Assembly (NCBI GenBank): GCA_030681645.1
Contig: JAUXRX010000038.1
Coordinates: 1 to 64,000, forward strand
Length of the DNA: 64,000 nucleotides
Source of the DNA: Archangium sp.
Lineage (GTDB): Bacteria; Myxococcota; Myxococcia; Myxococcales; Myxococcaceae
Direction: 5' to 3'
Shown here: piece by piece, positions 44,023-53,300 of the stretch
Position numbering within the stretch: position 1 is the stretch's first letter
How the letters are laid out: each line of letters starts with the position of its first letter
Position numbers and translations under genes: made by a program
The notes under the pieces: model-generated
Database searches by the model: none
What the model saw: the letters and a program-made list of their open reading frames with translations, nothing else
Told to the model about the DNA's origin: nothing

Positions 44023-44709
44023 TCAGCCGACCTGCGCGCTGACGTCCTTGCGCGCGGTGTAGAGGTCCCAGAAGCGCGCGCCGACGGTGGCCGCTTCGAT
44101 GACGGCCTTCCCCTTGTCGAAGGCCGTGCCCTTGACGATGCCCAGCACCACCACCTCACCGACGTACACCTGGCCGCGCAGCTTCTCGGCGAGCAGGCCC
44201 ACCAGCTTGTGCTTGGCGGCGTTCGCCAGCGCGAGGCCCATCGAGCCCCACTGCGCCGCCATCGCGTCGATCTTCGCGTCGAAGTAGCCGAGGCCACCGT
44301 TGGTCACGAGCACCGCGCCATCCTTCTGCGCCTTGAGGTCCGGCAGGGCCTCCTGCACTGCCGCCAGCAGGCTGGTGGTGGCGATGTTCAGGGCCGCGTG
44401 CACGGCAGCGTCGTCGGCGCCCAGCAGGTCACCCGCCGCGCTCGTGTAGGCCGTCCACTGCAGCACGGTGATCGCACCCATCGCGTCGCGCACCTTGCGC
44501 ACCACCGCGCGCGCCTGGGCCGAGTCACCGAGATCGGCGGTGAAGCCCCGCGCCTTGAAGCCCTTCTCCGTCAGCGCCTTCACGCCCGCGTCGAGCCGCT
44601 CCTGGCTTCTGCCCACCAGGGCGAGCTGAAAGCCCTCTCGCCCGAAGCGCTCAGCCACCGCCGTCGAGATGCCCGGTCCGAACCCCGCGATGATGATCGT
44701 CTTGCTCAT
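44023..44709 (-). CDS. Short-chain dehydrogenase-like protein lacking the usual catalytic Tyr-Lys
   Basis: ATG 44709 gives 228 residues starting MSKTIIIAGFGPGISTAVAERFGREG, the Rossmann start of SDR proteins (G...G.G variant GFGPGIS). Next come LVGRSQERL and the D of TADLGD, which would orient the cofactor; LVGRS favours NADP. The typical active site Ser...Tyr-x3-Lys is not present: the segment where YxxxK belongs reads AAQWGSMGLALANAAKHKL, with no Tyr. It therefore either uses another residue or binds without catalysing. It is divergent from the radical SAM gene. Confidence 0.78.
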   Translation of the reverse strand: MSKTIIIAGFGPGISTAVAERFGREGFQLALVGRSQERLDAGVKALTEKGFKARGFTADLGDSAQARAVVRKVRDAMGAITVLQWTAYTSAAGDLLGADDAAVHAALNIATTSLLAAVQEALPDLKAQKDGAVLVTNGGLGYFDAKIDAMAAQWGSMGLALANAAKHKLVGLLAEKLRGQVYVGEVVVLGIVKGTAFDKGKAVIEAATVGARFWDLYTARKDVSAQVG

Positions 44710-44951
44710 GGTGCGCCTCGTACTGGTTGGCCGACGCCGCGGCAACGCTCTCGAAGGAAGTGGGCAGGAACTGCGGCTCTGAGGGAAGCAGTCGGTTGGT
44801 ACTCGATCGCGCCTCACCCGGGCTTGCCCCTCTGCGCGAGCACTCCTTCGTCGCGAAGGGCGACGCCGGCCGGCGAACGGCTGTTCCCACAGCCCCAGGT
44901 GACCCGGCACCGACCCCGCTCATCGTGAACGGTTGGAGTAGCCTGCCCGCG
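44710..44951. other. Divergent intergenic region with a family-D-like repeat
   Basis: Spacer between the divergent SDR and radical SAM starts. The GCCTCACCCGGGCTTGCCCC TCTGCG stretch (about 44811-44836) belongs to the family-D group also seen at 49806-49945 and 58769-58850. The frame of the radical SAM gene is open through here but lacks coding character. No other signal is clear. Confidence 0.5.
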
Positions 44952-46865
44952 GTGTCGCGCAAGAAGCTCAGGCTGGTTCAGCTCCCCGTTCCACCTCCTG
45001 CAGCGCTCGCGGCGACGGGCAACGTTCCCCTCGCAGCGGGCTGTCTGGGCGTCGCAGCCAAAGTGCACGGCTTCGCAGACCGCGTCGACGTCGAGGTGGT
45101 CGCGCCCTCACTCACCGATGGCTTCGGCGACACCCGCCTCGCTGAGCTGATCGCCGCCGATGAGCCCGACTACCTCGGACTCTCGCTCTACCTCTGGAAC
45201 GTCGACCGCAGCCTGCACCTCGCCCGCGAGGTGAAGAAGCGCTCGCCCCGCACCAAGGTGCTCGTCGGTGGCCCGGAGGTGAGCGGCGACAACCGCTGGC
45301 TCCTCGACGAGCCGAGCCTCGACATCGCGGTCTCCGGCGAAGGCGAAGAGACCCTCGCCGACATCCTCGAGCACGAGCTGGGCGGCAGGGACCTCGCGGG
45401 CATCCCCGGCGTCGCGGTGCGCCAGGCGGGCGGCATGTCGCCCTTCGGTCCCCCGCGCGCCGCGCAGTTCGCGCTCTCGAGCTACCAGTCGCCCTACCTC
45501 GCCGGCCTCGTGCCCGTGGAGCCCGAGCGCTCGGCCTACGTCGAGGGCGCGCGCGGGTGCCGCTCGAAGTGCACCTTCTGCTTCTACCCGAAGGCCGCGA
45601 GCGGGCTGCGCGTGCTCGGCCCCGAGCAGGTCGAGGCCGTGGTCTCGGGGCTGCGCGAGCGCGGCGCGAAGGAGCTCAGCTTCCTCGACCCGACCTTCAA
45701 CCACCGCCCCGACTTCGAGCCCGTGCTCGAGGCGCTCATTCGCGCGAACGCAGGGCGCACCATGTCGTTCTTTGCCGAGGTGCGGCCCGAAGGCCTGAGC
45801 GCGACTCACGCGGCGATGCTCAAGCGCGCCGGCTTCGACAAGCTGGAGATCGGCCTGCAGTCGGTGAGCGCGAAGACACTCAAGCGGGTGAAGCGGGGCG
45901 GCAACCCGGCGATGGTGGCCGCCGCCGCGAAGATGATGCGCGGCGAGGGCATCGACCTGCTGGTGGATCTGATCGTCGGCCTCCCCGGCGACACGGCCGA
46001 CGACGTGGCGCGCGGCGTGGACTTCCTCGAGAAGCACGACCTCGGAGGCTTCGCGCAGGTGTTTGCTTTGTACGTGTTGCCGGGCACCGCGATGCGCGAC
46101 ACGGCCGTGGAGGACGGCCTCGTCTTCGAGCCTGAGCCCCCGTATCGGATCATCCGCACTGCCACGATGGACGAGCAGACCATTCACGACACCCTGCGCG
46201 AGGCTGAAGAGCGGCTCGGGCGCAGGCTCGACGAGAAGCCACGGCCGCACCTGGTGGCAGGAAGCCCGGGAGCGCTCGACGTCTTTCACCTCGATCTCGA
46301 TCGCGCCGGCGGTACCGAGCGCGACGCGGCGGCGCGCCCGGGCGCACAGCACTGCGCGTTGTGGTTCGAGGGTGAGGATCTCTTCGCCCGGCGCGCCGAG
46401 CTGCTGCGGGCGATCGAGGCCCGGCAGGCGGTGGATCCGTACGCGACGCTCGACGTGGTGCTCGCGCCGGGCCAGCCGTTCCCGCTCGATCTGATCTCGT
46501 TGGTGCAGGCCCGGCTCGACGCGGCCCGGCCGTCGTACGCGACCCGTTCGCTCAAGCATCGGGGCGAGACGCACTCGCAGCGGGTGAGCGTGGTGCTGAA
46601 GGGCGACGCTCCGCCCGACTGGGTCGAGGCCGTGCGCGAACACGTGCAGGTGTTCAGGGAGCAGTCGCTGCAGCAGGCCGCGGCGGACGCGGCGCAACTC
46701 GGTGACGAGCTCCCCGCGGCACGCATCGTGGGCGCCGCGGGCGAGGGCGCTCACTTCAAGATGCTCGAGGACCAGGCCGACGCGGAGTGCGTCGTCTTTG
46801 CCGATCGCGCGCTGGAGGCCGTGTGGCAGCGCCGCGTGCTCGGCTACGGCGACGCAGGCCAATGA
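44952..46865 (+). CDS. B12-binding-domain radical SAM protein
   Basis: GTG 44952 is chosen because homology-like sequence begins there (SRKKLRLVQLPVPPP), with GGTTGGAG upstream; the frame is open to 44727. 637 residues. The N-terminal part (about 1-170) has the cobalamin-binding-fold pattern (DYLGLSLYLWNVDRSL, VLVGGPEVSGD, ISGEGEETL-like VSGEGEETLADIL). The radical SAM core has the cluster motif C203-x3-C207-x2-C210 (GCRSKCTFCFYPK), with FFAEVRPE and KLEIGLQS downstream. The C-terminal about 230 residues are unrecognised. Such proteins often act as methylases or rearrange substrates in secondary metabolism or cofactor work. No biosynthetic partner is adjacent, so the substrate is open. Confidence 0.88.
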   Translation: MSRKKLRLVQLPVPPPAALAATGNVPLAAGCLGVAAKVHGFADRVDVEVVAPSLTDGFGDTRLAELIAADEPDYLGLSLYLWNVDRSLHLAREVKKRSPRTKVLVGGPEVSGDNRWLLDEPSLDIAVSGEGEETLADILEHELGGRDLAGIPGVAVRQAGGMSPFGPPRAAQFALSSYQSPYLAGLVPVEPERSAYVEGARGCRSKCTFCFYPKAASGLRVLGPEQVEAVVSGLRERGAKELSFLDPTFNHRPDFEPVLEALIRANAGRTMSFFAEVRPEGLSATHAAMLKRAGFDKLEIGLQSVSAKTLKRVKRGGNPAMVAAAAKMMRGEGIDLLVDLIVGLPGDTADDVARGVDFLEKHDLGGFAQVFALYVLPGTAMRDTAVEDGLVFEPEPPYRIIRTATMDEQTIHDTLREAEERLGRRLDEKPRPHLVAGSPGALDVFHLDLDRAGGTERDAAARPGAQHCALWFEGEDLFARRAELLRAIEARQAVDPYATLDVVLAPGQPFPLDLISLVQARLDAARPSYATRSLKHRGETHSQRVSVVLKGDAPPDWVEAVREHVQVFREQSLQQAAADAAQLGDELPAARIVGAAGEGAHFKMLEDQADAECVVFADRALEAVWQRRVLGYGDAGQ

Positions 46866-46881
46866 GCGAGCCGGCGTCCGG

Positions 46882-47169
46882 TCAATAGCCGACGCACCGC
46901 GACTGGTAGTCGTCGTACACGAAGCGCACGCAGCACCCGGCGCTCTGACAGGTGGACGGGGTGGAGCTCCACCCCTGGCCCTCCACGCAGCGCGTGATGC
47001 CAGCCGAGGCGCTCTCCGTGGTGTCCTTGCAGTCAGCGACGCACGACGACAGGGGCTCGGCCGTGCAGGCCCGCTGCCACCACCTGCACAGCGTCTCGCA
47101 GTCGGCATCGGAGTTCACGGCACAGGAGGCGAGCAGCAGTACCGCGGTCAACAGCAGGGTCGTGCGCAT
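46882..47169 (-). CDS. Small Cys-rich lipoprotein
   Basis: Two ATGs are in frame, 47175 and 47169. A GAGGA motif abuts the first but sits 6 bases before the second, so ATG 47169 is the better start (95 residues). Signal MRTTLLLTAVLLLASC (lipobox LASC). Ten further cysteines follow (DADCETLCRWWQRAC, SSCVADC, RCVEG, TCQSAGCC, RCVGY). The family is not recognised. The pattern CETLC.WW.RAC...LSSCVADC recalls other short myxobacterial lipoproteins. It is convergent with the radical SAM gene, 16 bp from its end. Confidence 0.75.
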   Translation of the reverse strand: MRTTLLLTAVLLLASCAVNSDADCETLCRWWQRACTAEPLSSCVADCKDTTESASAGITRCVEGQGWSSTPSTCQSAGCCVRFVYDDYQSRCVGY

Positions 47170-47310
47170 GGGCATTCCTCGTCATGGGTACTCGGAGTGA
47201 CGGAACAGGGGAGCCGGTTGGCTGCCGGACTGCGCAGCGGCGGCGTGACGTCGATCAAGCCGCAGCAACTGCCGACGCGGCGCAGACTCCGCAGGCCACG
47301 GCTCACGGGC

Positions 47311-48189
47311 CTACCCACCACAACCTCGGTAACAGCCGTAGGACCCTTCACCGCCATACCGGCACGTGGACGAGCTCCCGCTCTTGTCGCAGTACCAGCA
47401 ACGACCGCAGTCGCAGTCCGTGCCGCAGGTGCCGGAGCCGCCCGTCGTGCCCCCCTCCTGAGGACAGGCCGCGGAGTGGCAGTAGTTCTCGGCGACGTCG
47501 ACGGAGATGCGCTTGAGCAGAATGTCGCCGCTCGTGCCGTCTTTGCAGTTGGCCGAGCGGTACAGGTACTCGGAGCCGCCTTGCTCGATGAGATACATCG
47601 AGTAGCGGTAGTCGGAGTCCACATCGCTTTGTCCACCGATGATGATGGTGTCCTTCACGATCGCGCTCACCTTCGGAAAGCAGCCGTAGCGATCCGTGCA
47701 GCTCGGGAAGACGGGCGCAGAGACCGTGTAGTTGCCGCATTGAAGGTTCGTCGCGTTGCCCAGCATGCCGGCGCCGCGGAGCTTGCCGCCGGGGCAGAGG
47801 AAGGCCCCGTAGCCGCTCATCTCGGTGCCCGACGCGCAGGTCGAGCCAGTCTGCGTGTACGCCCCCACGGCCCGGGCCTGCAGGCTCAGCGTGACGGCGA
47901 CGCATTGGCCCGAGTCGTCGCAGCTCTTGCCGCCGGTGCAGCTGCCGCACGACCCGTTGCAGCCGTCTGGCCCGCAGACCTTGCCCGTGCACTGAGGCAC
48001 GCACCCGCCCCCTGCGCCGCCACCACCCCCGCCACCGCCCCCGCCACCCCCTGCGCCGCCACCGCCAGAGCCTCCGACGCCGCCCCCGCTGAAGAGGGGA
48101 AAACCGGCATCGTTCACCGGTTGGGGTTGACCGCAGGCGACGAGCGCCAGAGAGGCCAGGAGGCAGACGAGGCGTGGTGTCTGGTGCAT
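47311..48189 (-). CDS. Gly-linker, Cys-rich secreted lipoprotein
   Basis: 292 residues from ATG 48189 with GGAGG five bases upstream. Signal ends LVAC (Cys19). A Gly-rich linker (about 36-62) precedes one copy of C.PQC.GK.CG.DGC.G.CG.C, the repeat found four times in 6962-8857. A central domain of about 140 residues follows (GAGMLGNATNLQCGNYTVSAPVFPSC...), then a Cys-rich tail CGTDCDCGRCWYCD...CRYGG.....CYRGCGG. It has no recognised function. It shares its linker plus C.PQC module layout with the 6962-8857 protein, so the two are probably related surface proteins built from exchangeable parts. Confidence 0.82.
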   Translation of the reverse strand: MHQTPRLVCLLASLALVACGQPQPVNDAGFPLFSGGGVGGSGGGGAGGGGGGGGGGGGAGGGCVPQCTGKVCGPDGCNGSCGSCTGGKSCDDSGQCVAVTLSLQARAVGAYTQTGSTCASGTEMSGYGAFLCPGGKLRGAGMLGNATNLQCGNYTVSAPVFPSCTDRYGCFPKVSAIVKDTIIIGGQSDVDSDYRYSMYLIEQGGSEYLYRSANCKDGTSGDILLKRISVDVAENYCHSAACPQEGGTTGGSGTCGTDCDCGRCWYCDKSGSSSTCRYGGEGSYGCYRGCGG

Positions 48190-48374
48190 GGGAACCTCCG
48201 AGCTTCCGGCTCAGCAAGCACCACGCCACCACCTCGGGGCTGCGATGGATCAAGTGCGCAGCTTGCAGCAATTGCGCTCCTCACCTCGTCGTCTCGCCTG
48301 TGCGGGTGCTCGGCTCCGACGACGCCGGACGGTGATCAGGGCACACTCAGGCGGGAGCTGAACGGGACTCGCAC

Positions 48375-49754
48375 ATGACGGACGACGACGACGAACTGCC
48401 GCGCCGCTCGAAGAGGCCGCTCTTCGCCGTGCTCGCGCTGGTCATCGCGGGCGGCGTGGCGTGGAAGCTGCTGCACCCGCCGCCGAAGCCGGAGCTCCCC
48501 GAGCGCACGCTCTTTCGCAAGCTGCTGGTGACCTGGGTCATCGCTCAGGCCCGGCACGACCTCTCGGCTCCCGACGCGCTCGCCGCGTGCGTGGCGGCCG
48601 CGCAGCCCTGGCCCGAGGTCGCGAAGGCGATCGAGGCGCTGCCCGCCGCGTGGGACGATCGCGACGCGCTCGAGGTGGCCACGAAGAACCTCAACCGCGC
48701 CGCGCGCGCGAGCGGCCTCGCGTTCTGGGTCGACCCGCAGTTCCCCGACGGGAAGCCCATCCTCACCACGTACGAGGTGCTGCGGCGCTCGACGTGGGTC
48801 AGCGAGCCGAGCCGCGTCGAGGTGATCCAGGTGCGCCGCCTCGACACCCTCAACCTCGTGCTCGGCCTCCTCGGCCACGCGAGCGGGGATCAACCCGCGG
48901 TGCTCAGGGATCGCATCGAGATGTCCGTGCTCGACAAGCTGCGGGTCGACACAGACGACCGCCCCAACGCGGTGGACGACGCGGCTGCCCAGCTCTGGCG
49001 GGAGCACCTCACCCCGCTCGTCGGCGCCGCGGGCCTCGCCGAGGCGGATCGCCGCGTCAACGAACGGGAACGCCTGGCCAGGGCGATGGAGAAGCGGCTC
49101 AAGGGCGGGAAGATCCACGTCCCGCGGCCCGAGCGCCTGGTGTTCGGTGACTCGTACTTCGAGAACCTCGAGCCCTACACCTCGAACACGCGGCGCGGAG
49201 GTCCACTCATCCTCGCGAGCGACCTCCGCGCGCTGCGCCGGGCCGACGAGGCGCTCGATGACAGCGAAGGGCTGCGCGCGCTGCTGCAGATCATCGAGCT
49301 GGAATCGGAGCTCGTCGAAGCCCACGAGGCCCGCCACGACCTCGACCCGCGCGAGGTGAAGACGCCGGACCTGCTGCAGCACCTCGTCGGTGAAGACGAC
49401 CTGCGCTTCGGGAAGATGGCCGAGCGCGAGCTGCGCGCCTTCATCGGGCAGCTCCACGACGGGCGGCCGCCGGCGTGCTTGAGCGTGGTGTCATTGGCGC
49501 AGCTCGCGCGCGGCCGGCACTCCCAGAGCACGCCGCATTTCTTCGCTGCGCACGCGCTGCTCTCGACGCTCGGTGGAGTCGATGGCACGCGTGGACTCGA
49601 CGAGGGCCAGGTCATCGAGGTGATGAAGGCGCTGTGCGCGCTGCCCGACGACGAGCTGCGCCAGGGCGCCGCGGCGGCGTCAGAGACGCTCTACGGCGAG
49701 CCGCTGAAGCCGGCCCATCAACTGGTGGAGAAGCTCGATTCACTGAAGCCGTAG
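48375..49754 (+). CDS. Hypothetical protein with one N-terminal TM segment
   Basis: 459 residues from ATG 48375. A short acidic/basic N-terminus (MTDDDDELPRRSKRP) and one hydrophobic helix (about 16-33, LFAVLALVIAGGVAWKLL) make it a likely inner-membrane protein with the rest outside the cytoplasm. The remainder is helical and mixed-charge with no recognised motif (segments such as ERTLFRKLLVTWVIAQARHDLSA and QSTPHFFAAHALLSTLGG). No family is recognised. It is divergent from the Gly-linker lipoprotein gene, 185 bp apart. Confidence 0.75.
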   Translation: MTDDDDELPRRSKRPLFAVLALVIAGGVAWKLLHPPPKPELPERTLFRKLLVTWVIAQARHDLSAPDALAACVAAAQPWPEVAKAIEALPAAWDDRDALEVATKNLNRAARASGLAFWVDPQFPDGKPILTTYEVLRRSTWVSEPSRVEVIQVRRLDTLNLVLGLLGHASGDQPAVLRDRIEMSVLDKLRVDTDDRPNAVDDAAAQLWREHLTPLVGAAGLAEADRRVNERERLARAMEKRLKGGKIHVPRPERLVFGDSYFENLEPYTSNTRRGGPLILASDLRALRRADEALDDSEGLRALLQIIELESELVEAHEARHDLDPREVKTPDLLQHLVGEDDLRFGKMAERELRAFIGQLHDGRPPACLSVVSLAQLARGRHSQSTPHFFAAHALLSTLGGVDGTRGLDEGQVIEVMKALCALPDDELRQGAAAASETLYGEPLKPAHQLVEKLDSLKP

Positions 49755-49805
49755 TGATCCAGGTCGCGGCCTTGAGGGCGCGTGGGGCTCGCGGGATCGA
49801 CGCCG

Positions 49806-49945
49806 TGCTCGCCGCGCGCTTGCCCCTCGTCCTCGGGCAAGGACGCGAAGCTGACCCAGGCCGGGCGTCCTTTTCCGGGCGACCTCGCCCCACTCGCCTC
49901 ACGTGCGGATCCTCGCCGGAAGTCGAGGGGCAAGCCCGGGTCGAG
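49806..49945. repeat. Dispersed repeat, family D
   Basis: GCGCGCTTGCCCCTCGTCCT then CGGGCAAGGACGCGAAGCTG ACCCAGG is repeated almost exactly at 58769-58818. The related piece GAGGGGCAAGCCCGGGTCGA at 49926-49945 is an inverse of CCCGGGCTTGCCCCTC at 44817-44832. CTTGCCC...GGGCAAG forms a 7-bp stem. It fills most of the gap between the gene ending at 49754 and the sirtuin gene end at 49999, where no other gene is supported. Confidence 0.65.
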
Positions 49946-49998
49946 CGCGGCACGAAACCCAGAAACACCCCGCCCCATCGAGGCCTGTCGAAGATCGC

Positions 49999-50835
49999 TC
50001 ACTGAAGCCGCTCGACCAGCGACGGGAGCAGCTCACCCGCGCGGGCCTCGAGCTTCACCTGCGCATCACCATCAGCGCGCGTCGGCCCGAGGTTGAGCAC
50101 CGCGACCGGCAACCCCCGCTCGCGCGCGCGCAACACGAAGCGGTACCCCGAGAACACGGTGAGCGAGCTGCCCACCACCAGCAGCGCTTCGGACGAATCG
50201 AGCCGCGCGAAGGCGTCCTCCACGCGCGGGCGCGGCACGGAGTCACCGAAGAAGACGACGTCAGGCTTGAGCACCCCACCACACGCGCAGGCCGGCACCG
50301 CGAAGTCGCGCACCACCTCGTCGGGGAGATCGGCGTCTCCGTCGGCGAAGAGCGTGTAGCTCCAGTCGAGCGCATGCGGGTTCATCAGCTCGAGCGTCTG
50401 CTGCAGCTCATCGCGATCGACCTTCGCCTCACACGCCAGGCACCGCACCTCGGCGAGCGCGCCGTGCAGCTCGAGCACCCCGCCCTGCCCTGCCTTCTGA
50501 TGCAGCCGGTCGACGTTCTGGGTGATGAGGCCGCTCACCTGCCGCCACCCAGCGAGCGCGTGGTGCGCCGCGTTGGGCTCGAAGTCGCGGAAGCGCGGCC
50601 ACCCGAGCATCGAACGCGCCCAGTACCGCGCGCGGGTGAGCGCCTCTTCCACGAAGTCGCGGTGCTGAATCGGAGGCCGGCGGCGCGGGGGCGCGGTGGG
50701 ACCGCGGTAGTCGGGAATGCCCGACTCGGTGCTGATGCCCGCGCCCGTCAGCACGCAGACCCGCTTGCCGCGGAGGAGTTCGACCAGGGCTTCCACTGAG
50801 CCACTCGCTCTAACGGACCGGGGAATTTCGTGCAC
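49999..50835 (-). CDS. Sirtuin-type NAD-dependent protein deacylase
   Basis: 278 residues from GTG 50835 (a GTG at 50796 is an alternative). The motifs are complete: GAGISTESGIPDYRG (GAGIS at 31-35), TQNVDRLH (105-112), the catalytic His124 in LELHG, the zinc Cys pairs CLAC and CAC(GG), PDVVFFGD and VVGSSLTV. It should remove acyl groups from lysines using NAD. The SIRT4-like order and DRLHQKAG fit class II sirtuins, which prefer longer or unusual acyl groups; that preference is an inference. Its targets are not indicated by the neighbours. Confidence 0.9.
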   Translation of the reverse strand: MHEIPRSVRASGSVEALVELLRGKRVCVLTGAGISTESGIPDYRGPTAPPRRRPPIQHRDFVEEALTRARYWARSMLGWPRFRDFEPNAAHHALAGWRQVSGLITQNVDRLHQKAGQGGVLELHGALAEVRCLACEAKVDRDELQQTLELMNPHALDWSYTLFADGDADLPDEVVRDFAVPACACGGVLKPDVVFFGDSVPRPRVEDAFARLDSSEALLVVGSSLTVFSGYRFVLRARERGLPVAVLNLGPTRADGDAQVKLEARAGELLPSLVERLQ

Positions 50836-50848
50836 CGGCCAGGCGGGC

Positions 50849-53209
50849 TCAGAGGAACTGAAAGCCGACTCCGAACTGCAGGTAGAAGAAGCCCCGGGTG
50901 CGGCCGTAGAGGACCGGAAACGTCTGCCAGGTGGCGTGCACCCGCACCCGCTCGAAGAGGCTCACCACGCCCACGAGCTCGAGCACCGGCTGCGTGCAGC
51001 TGCGCGCGTCGCCTCCCACGCAGGGCGCGGTGCCGAACGTGTCGAAGACGTTGAGCTGCACCCCGCCGCGCACCGAGAAGCGCGGCTGCAGCAAGCTCGA
51101 GGACACGGGCGAGAGGTGGAGCTCGGGCCCGGCCGACAGCGTGAACGAGACCCGGGGACGCACCTCGGTCGCCAGCGTCTCGAGCGCGCCCACGCCGAGC
51201 GCTGCCGTCACCTGCAGCCAGTGCGGCCTCCAGAAGAAGGGCACGATGCTCGCGCCGCCCTCGATGGTGGTGCCCAGCGACACGTAGCCGGAGAACAGCG
51301 GCGGGCTGAACTCGATGGTGTGCAGCGAGAGCCGCGCGGCCGTCTTCGCCAGGAAGCGCGTGGTGAAGGAGCCCTGCGCACCGGCCCACTCGTCCACGAC
51401 CTCGTCGAGGCGTTCACGCATCGCCAGCTTGCCGCCGCGCGCCCGGGCCCGGCTGAGGCCCAGGTCCTTGAACTCGAACTCGTAGGCGCCGAGGAGCCGC
51501 ATGAAGAGCTCGAACTCCGGCTCTTCCTCGAGGCGCTGGCGTTCCTCTGCGGGCAGCGGCTTGACGCCCGGCACCTGCGCGGCTTCCTTGCCTGCGTTCG
51601 CCTGCTCGCAGCGAAAGTGCGGCCTCGTCGCCTCGCGCTTCGACTCGCGGGTGGGGCGGCAGCGCTCGTGGAGCCGGTCGAGGCTCACCTGCAGGAGAAT
51701 GCGGAAGTTCTCCAGCTCTGCGCCCTCGCACTCGGCGCGGTAGCGCTCGAAGCCCGGCTCCGCCATCGAGAGCAGGCAGAGGAACGGCGCCCAGTTCTTG
51801 CGGGCGGCAGCGTCACTGCCCCGCATCGCCTCGAAGTCGATGGGCTCCTCCTTCCAGCCCGGGCCCTCCTTCAGCTCCACGAGCGCGTCGTACATGCCGA
51901 GGTAGAAGTCGAAGCGGCGGAAGTCCTGCTCGAAGAAGCCGATGAAGGCCCAGAGGTGTTCGCTCGCCTTGGGCAGGTTGTTCATCGGCAGGTGCAGGCG
52001 GCCGGTGAGGTCGGCGCGCTCGTTGACCAACTGCCCCAGCTCGCGCGCCTGGGCCGACTCGACCATGTCGCCGCTCATCGACAACACGCGGGAAAGGAAG
52101 CCGGCCTCGGGAGTGGGATCGACGATGGGCGGCTCGGGAGGGAAGACCTCGGTGTCGGGGTCGAGGTAGAGGTAGCGCACCGCGGGTTGCAGCGTGGCGT
52201 CGGCGGGCGTGCGCGGATCGGCCCAGAAGAAGCGGCCCTCGCTGCTGCGCACCAGCCGGCGGTCGGCCAGCGTCCACGCCAGGCGCAGCGGGTTGTTGTC
52301 GAACACGCCGCCGTCGACGAAGAGGTCCTTGAAGTCGGGCACCACGCAGCGCGTGTCGCCGGGCTTGCCGTCGCGCCCCGGCTTCGAGAGGCAGTACTCG
52401 ATGGGCCGCGGCTTGAACGCGAGCGGAAACGCGCCCGAAGCGAGCACCAACGAGCTGAGCTGGGTGAAGTTCTTCTCGGTGGCCTCGGGTGACTCGTCGT
52501 CGAGGAAGGGGAGCAGCGGCGTGGGCATGAGGCCGAGCGGGTCGACGTAGTTGGTGAGGCGGGGCGCCTTGCCCATGCCCCGGCCCTGGATGCGCACCAC
52601 GAAGGTCTCGAGCGCGCGCGGGACCGTCAGCCCGTCTCCGATGCGGAGCTGCCGCGGCGTCACCCGCGTCACGGACACGCCCACCACCACGTCGCAGCGC
52701 TCGGGGAGCCCGGCGTTCCACACCAGCCGCACCCGCTCGATCGACTCCTCGAAGGGCTTGCCCACGAAGAGCGCCTCGTCGTTGGCGCGGTGAGGATCGA
52801 AGAGCTGGTCGAAGCCGATGGGCCCCCACACCTTCCAGCCCGGGTCCTGCATCGGGTCCGGGTTCGCGGGCAGGCACGAGCTGACGGCCGAGATGAAGGC
52901 GTTGGCGCTGCCGGCCGAGGCGCCGGTGACGACGCGCAGCTGCGACCGGCGGCTCGCCTTGTGGGCCTCGAGCGTGAGGTACATGAAGCCCGCCTCCCAC
53001 GTGCCGAGCGACACGCCGCCCGAGATGGCGATGCCCACGGGCTCGACCGGCGCTTCGGCCGCGGCGAGCACGGAGGTGAGGCTCACGGCGATCGCGAGTG
53101 AGGAGAGCAGGGCTTTGCCGTACCACGTTGCATTGATTTGCGCGGCCCTCTCCCCGATCTCCCCCTCGGGGAGAGGGAGCGCTGTCGCCTCGCAAGCGAC
53201 ACTCGGCAT
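50849..53209 (-). CDS. Patatin-like phospholipase with C-terminal beta-rich domain
   Basis: ATG 53209 gives 786 residues; its first about 25 residues read through a family-C repeat (53143-53181). No better start is seen before the hydrophobic signal (KALLSSLAIAVSLTSVLAAAEA). The patatin domain has the oxyanion motif ISGGVSLGTWEAG, nucleophile GASAGS (Ser98) and DGG of VDGGVFDNN (Asp299): the Ser-Asp dyad is complete. A helical region (about 430-640) and a C-terminal domain rich in alternating strands (SFTLSAGPELHLSPV, LLQPRFSVRGGVQLNVF, ending FGVGFQFL with terminal Leu) follow. The tail resembles an outer-membrane barrel, so it may be surface-linked like PlpD-type proteins. It should cleave acyl esters of phospholipids. 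Confidence 0.85.
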   Translation of the reverse strand: MPSVACEATALPLPEGEIGERAAQINATWYGKALLSSLAIAVSLTSVLAAAEAPVEPVGIAISGGVSLGTWEAGFMYLTLEAHKASRRSQLRVVTGASAGSANAFISAVSSCLPANPDPMQDPGWKVWGPIGFDQLFDPHRANDEALFVGKPFEESIERVRLVWNAGLPERCDVVVGVSVTRVTPRQLRIGDGLTVPRALETFVVRIQGRGMGKAPRLTNYVDPLGLMPTPLLPFLDDESPEATEKNFTQLSSLVLASGAFPLAFKPRPIEYCLSKPGRDGKPGDTRCVVPDFKDLFVDGGVFDNNPLRLAWTLADRRLVRSSEGRFFWADPRTPADATLQPAVRYLYLDPDTEVFPPEPPIVDPTPEAGFLSRVLSMSGDMVESAQARELGQLVNERADLTGRLHLPMNNLPKASEHLWAFIGFFEQDFRRFDFYLGMYDALVELKEGPGWKEEPIDFEAMRGSDAAARKNWAPFLCLLSMAEPGFERYRAECEGAELENFRILLQVSLDRLHERCRPTRESKREATRPHFRCEQANAGKEAAQVPGVKPLPAEERQRLEEEPEFELFMRLLGAYEFEFKDLGLSRARARGGKLAMRERLDEVVDEWAGAQGSFTTRFLAKTAARLSLHTIEFSPPLFSGYVSLGTTIEGGASIVPFFWRPHWLQVTAALGVGALETLATEVRPRVSFTLSAGPELHLSPVSSSLLQPRFSVRGGVQLNVFDTFGTAPCVGGDARSCTQPVLELVGVVSLFERVRVHATWQTFPVLYGRTRGFFYLQFGVGFQFL
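53143..53181. repeat. Family-C repeat in the 5' part of the phospholipase gene
   Basis: GCCCTCTCCCCGATCTCCCC CTCGGGGAGAGGGAG: 7-bp perfect stem TCTCCCC (53158-53164)/GGGGAGA (53168-53174) around CTC. Read in the minus-strand gene it encodes LPLPEGEIGERAA. If the real start lies downstream it would instead be in the leader. Confidence 0.65.
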
Positions 53210-53300
53210 CGAAGCGCCACCTGCTGTCTCCTGCGAAGCGACGGGGGCACGCAGATCCGCCCACCTTCGCGCTGGCACGTCGCGTGGATTGCCCGCGTGC

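Noticed and set aside
44727..44951. 75-residue N-terminal extension of the radical SAM protein
   Set aside because: It runs through a repeat-bearing spacer and does not match family sequence; the GTG at 44952 fits better.
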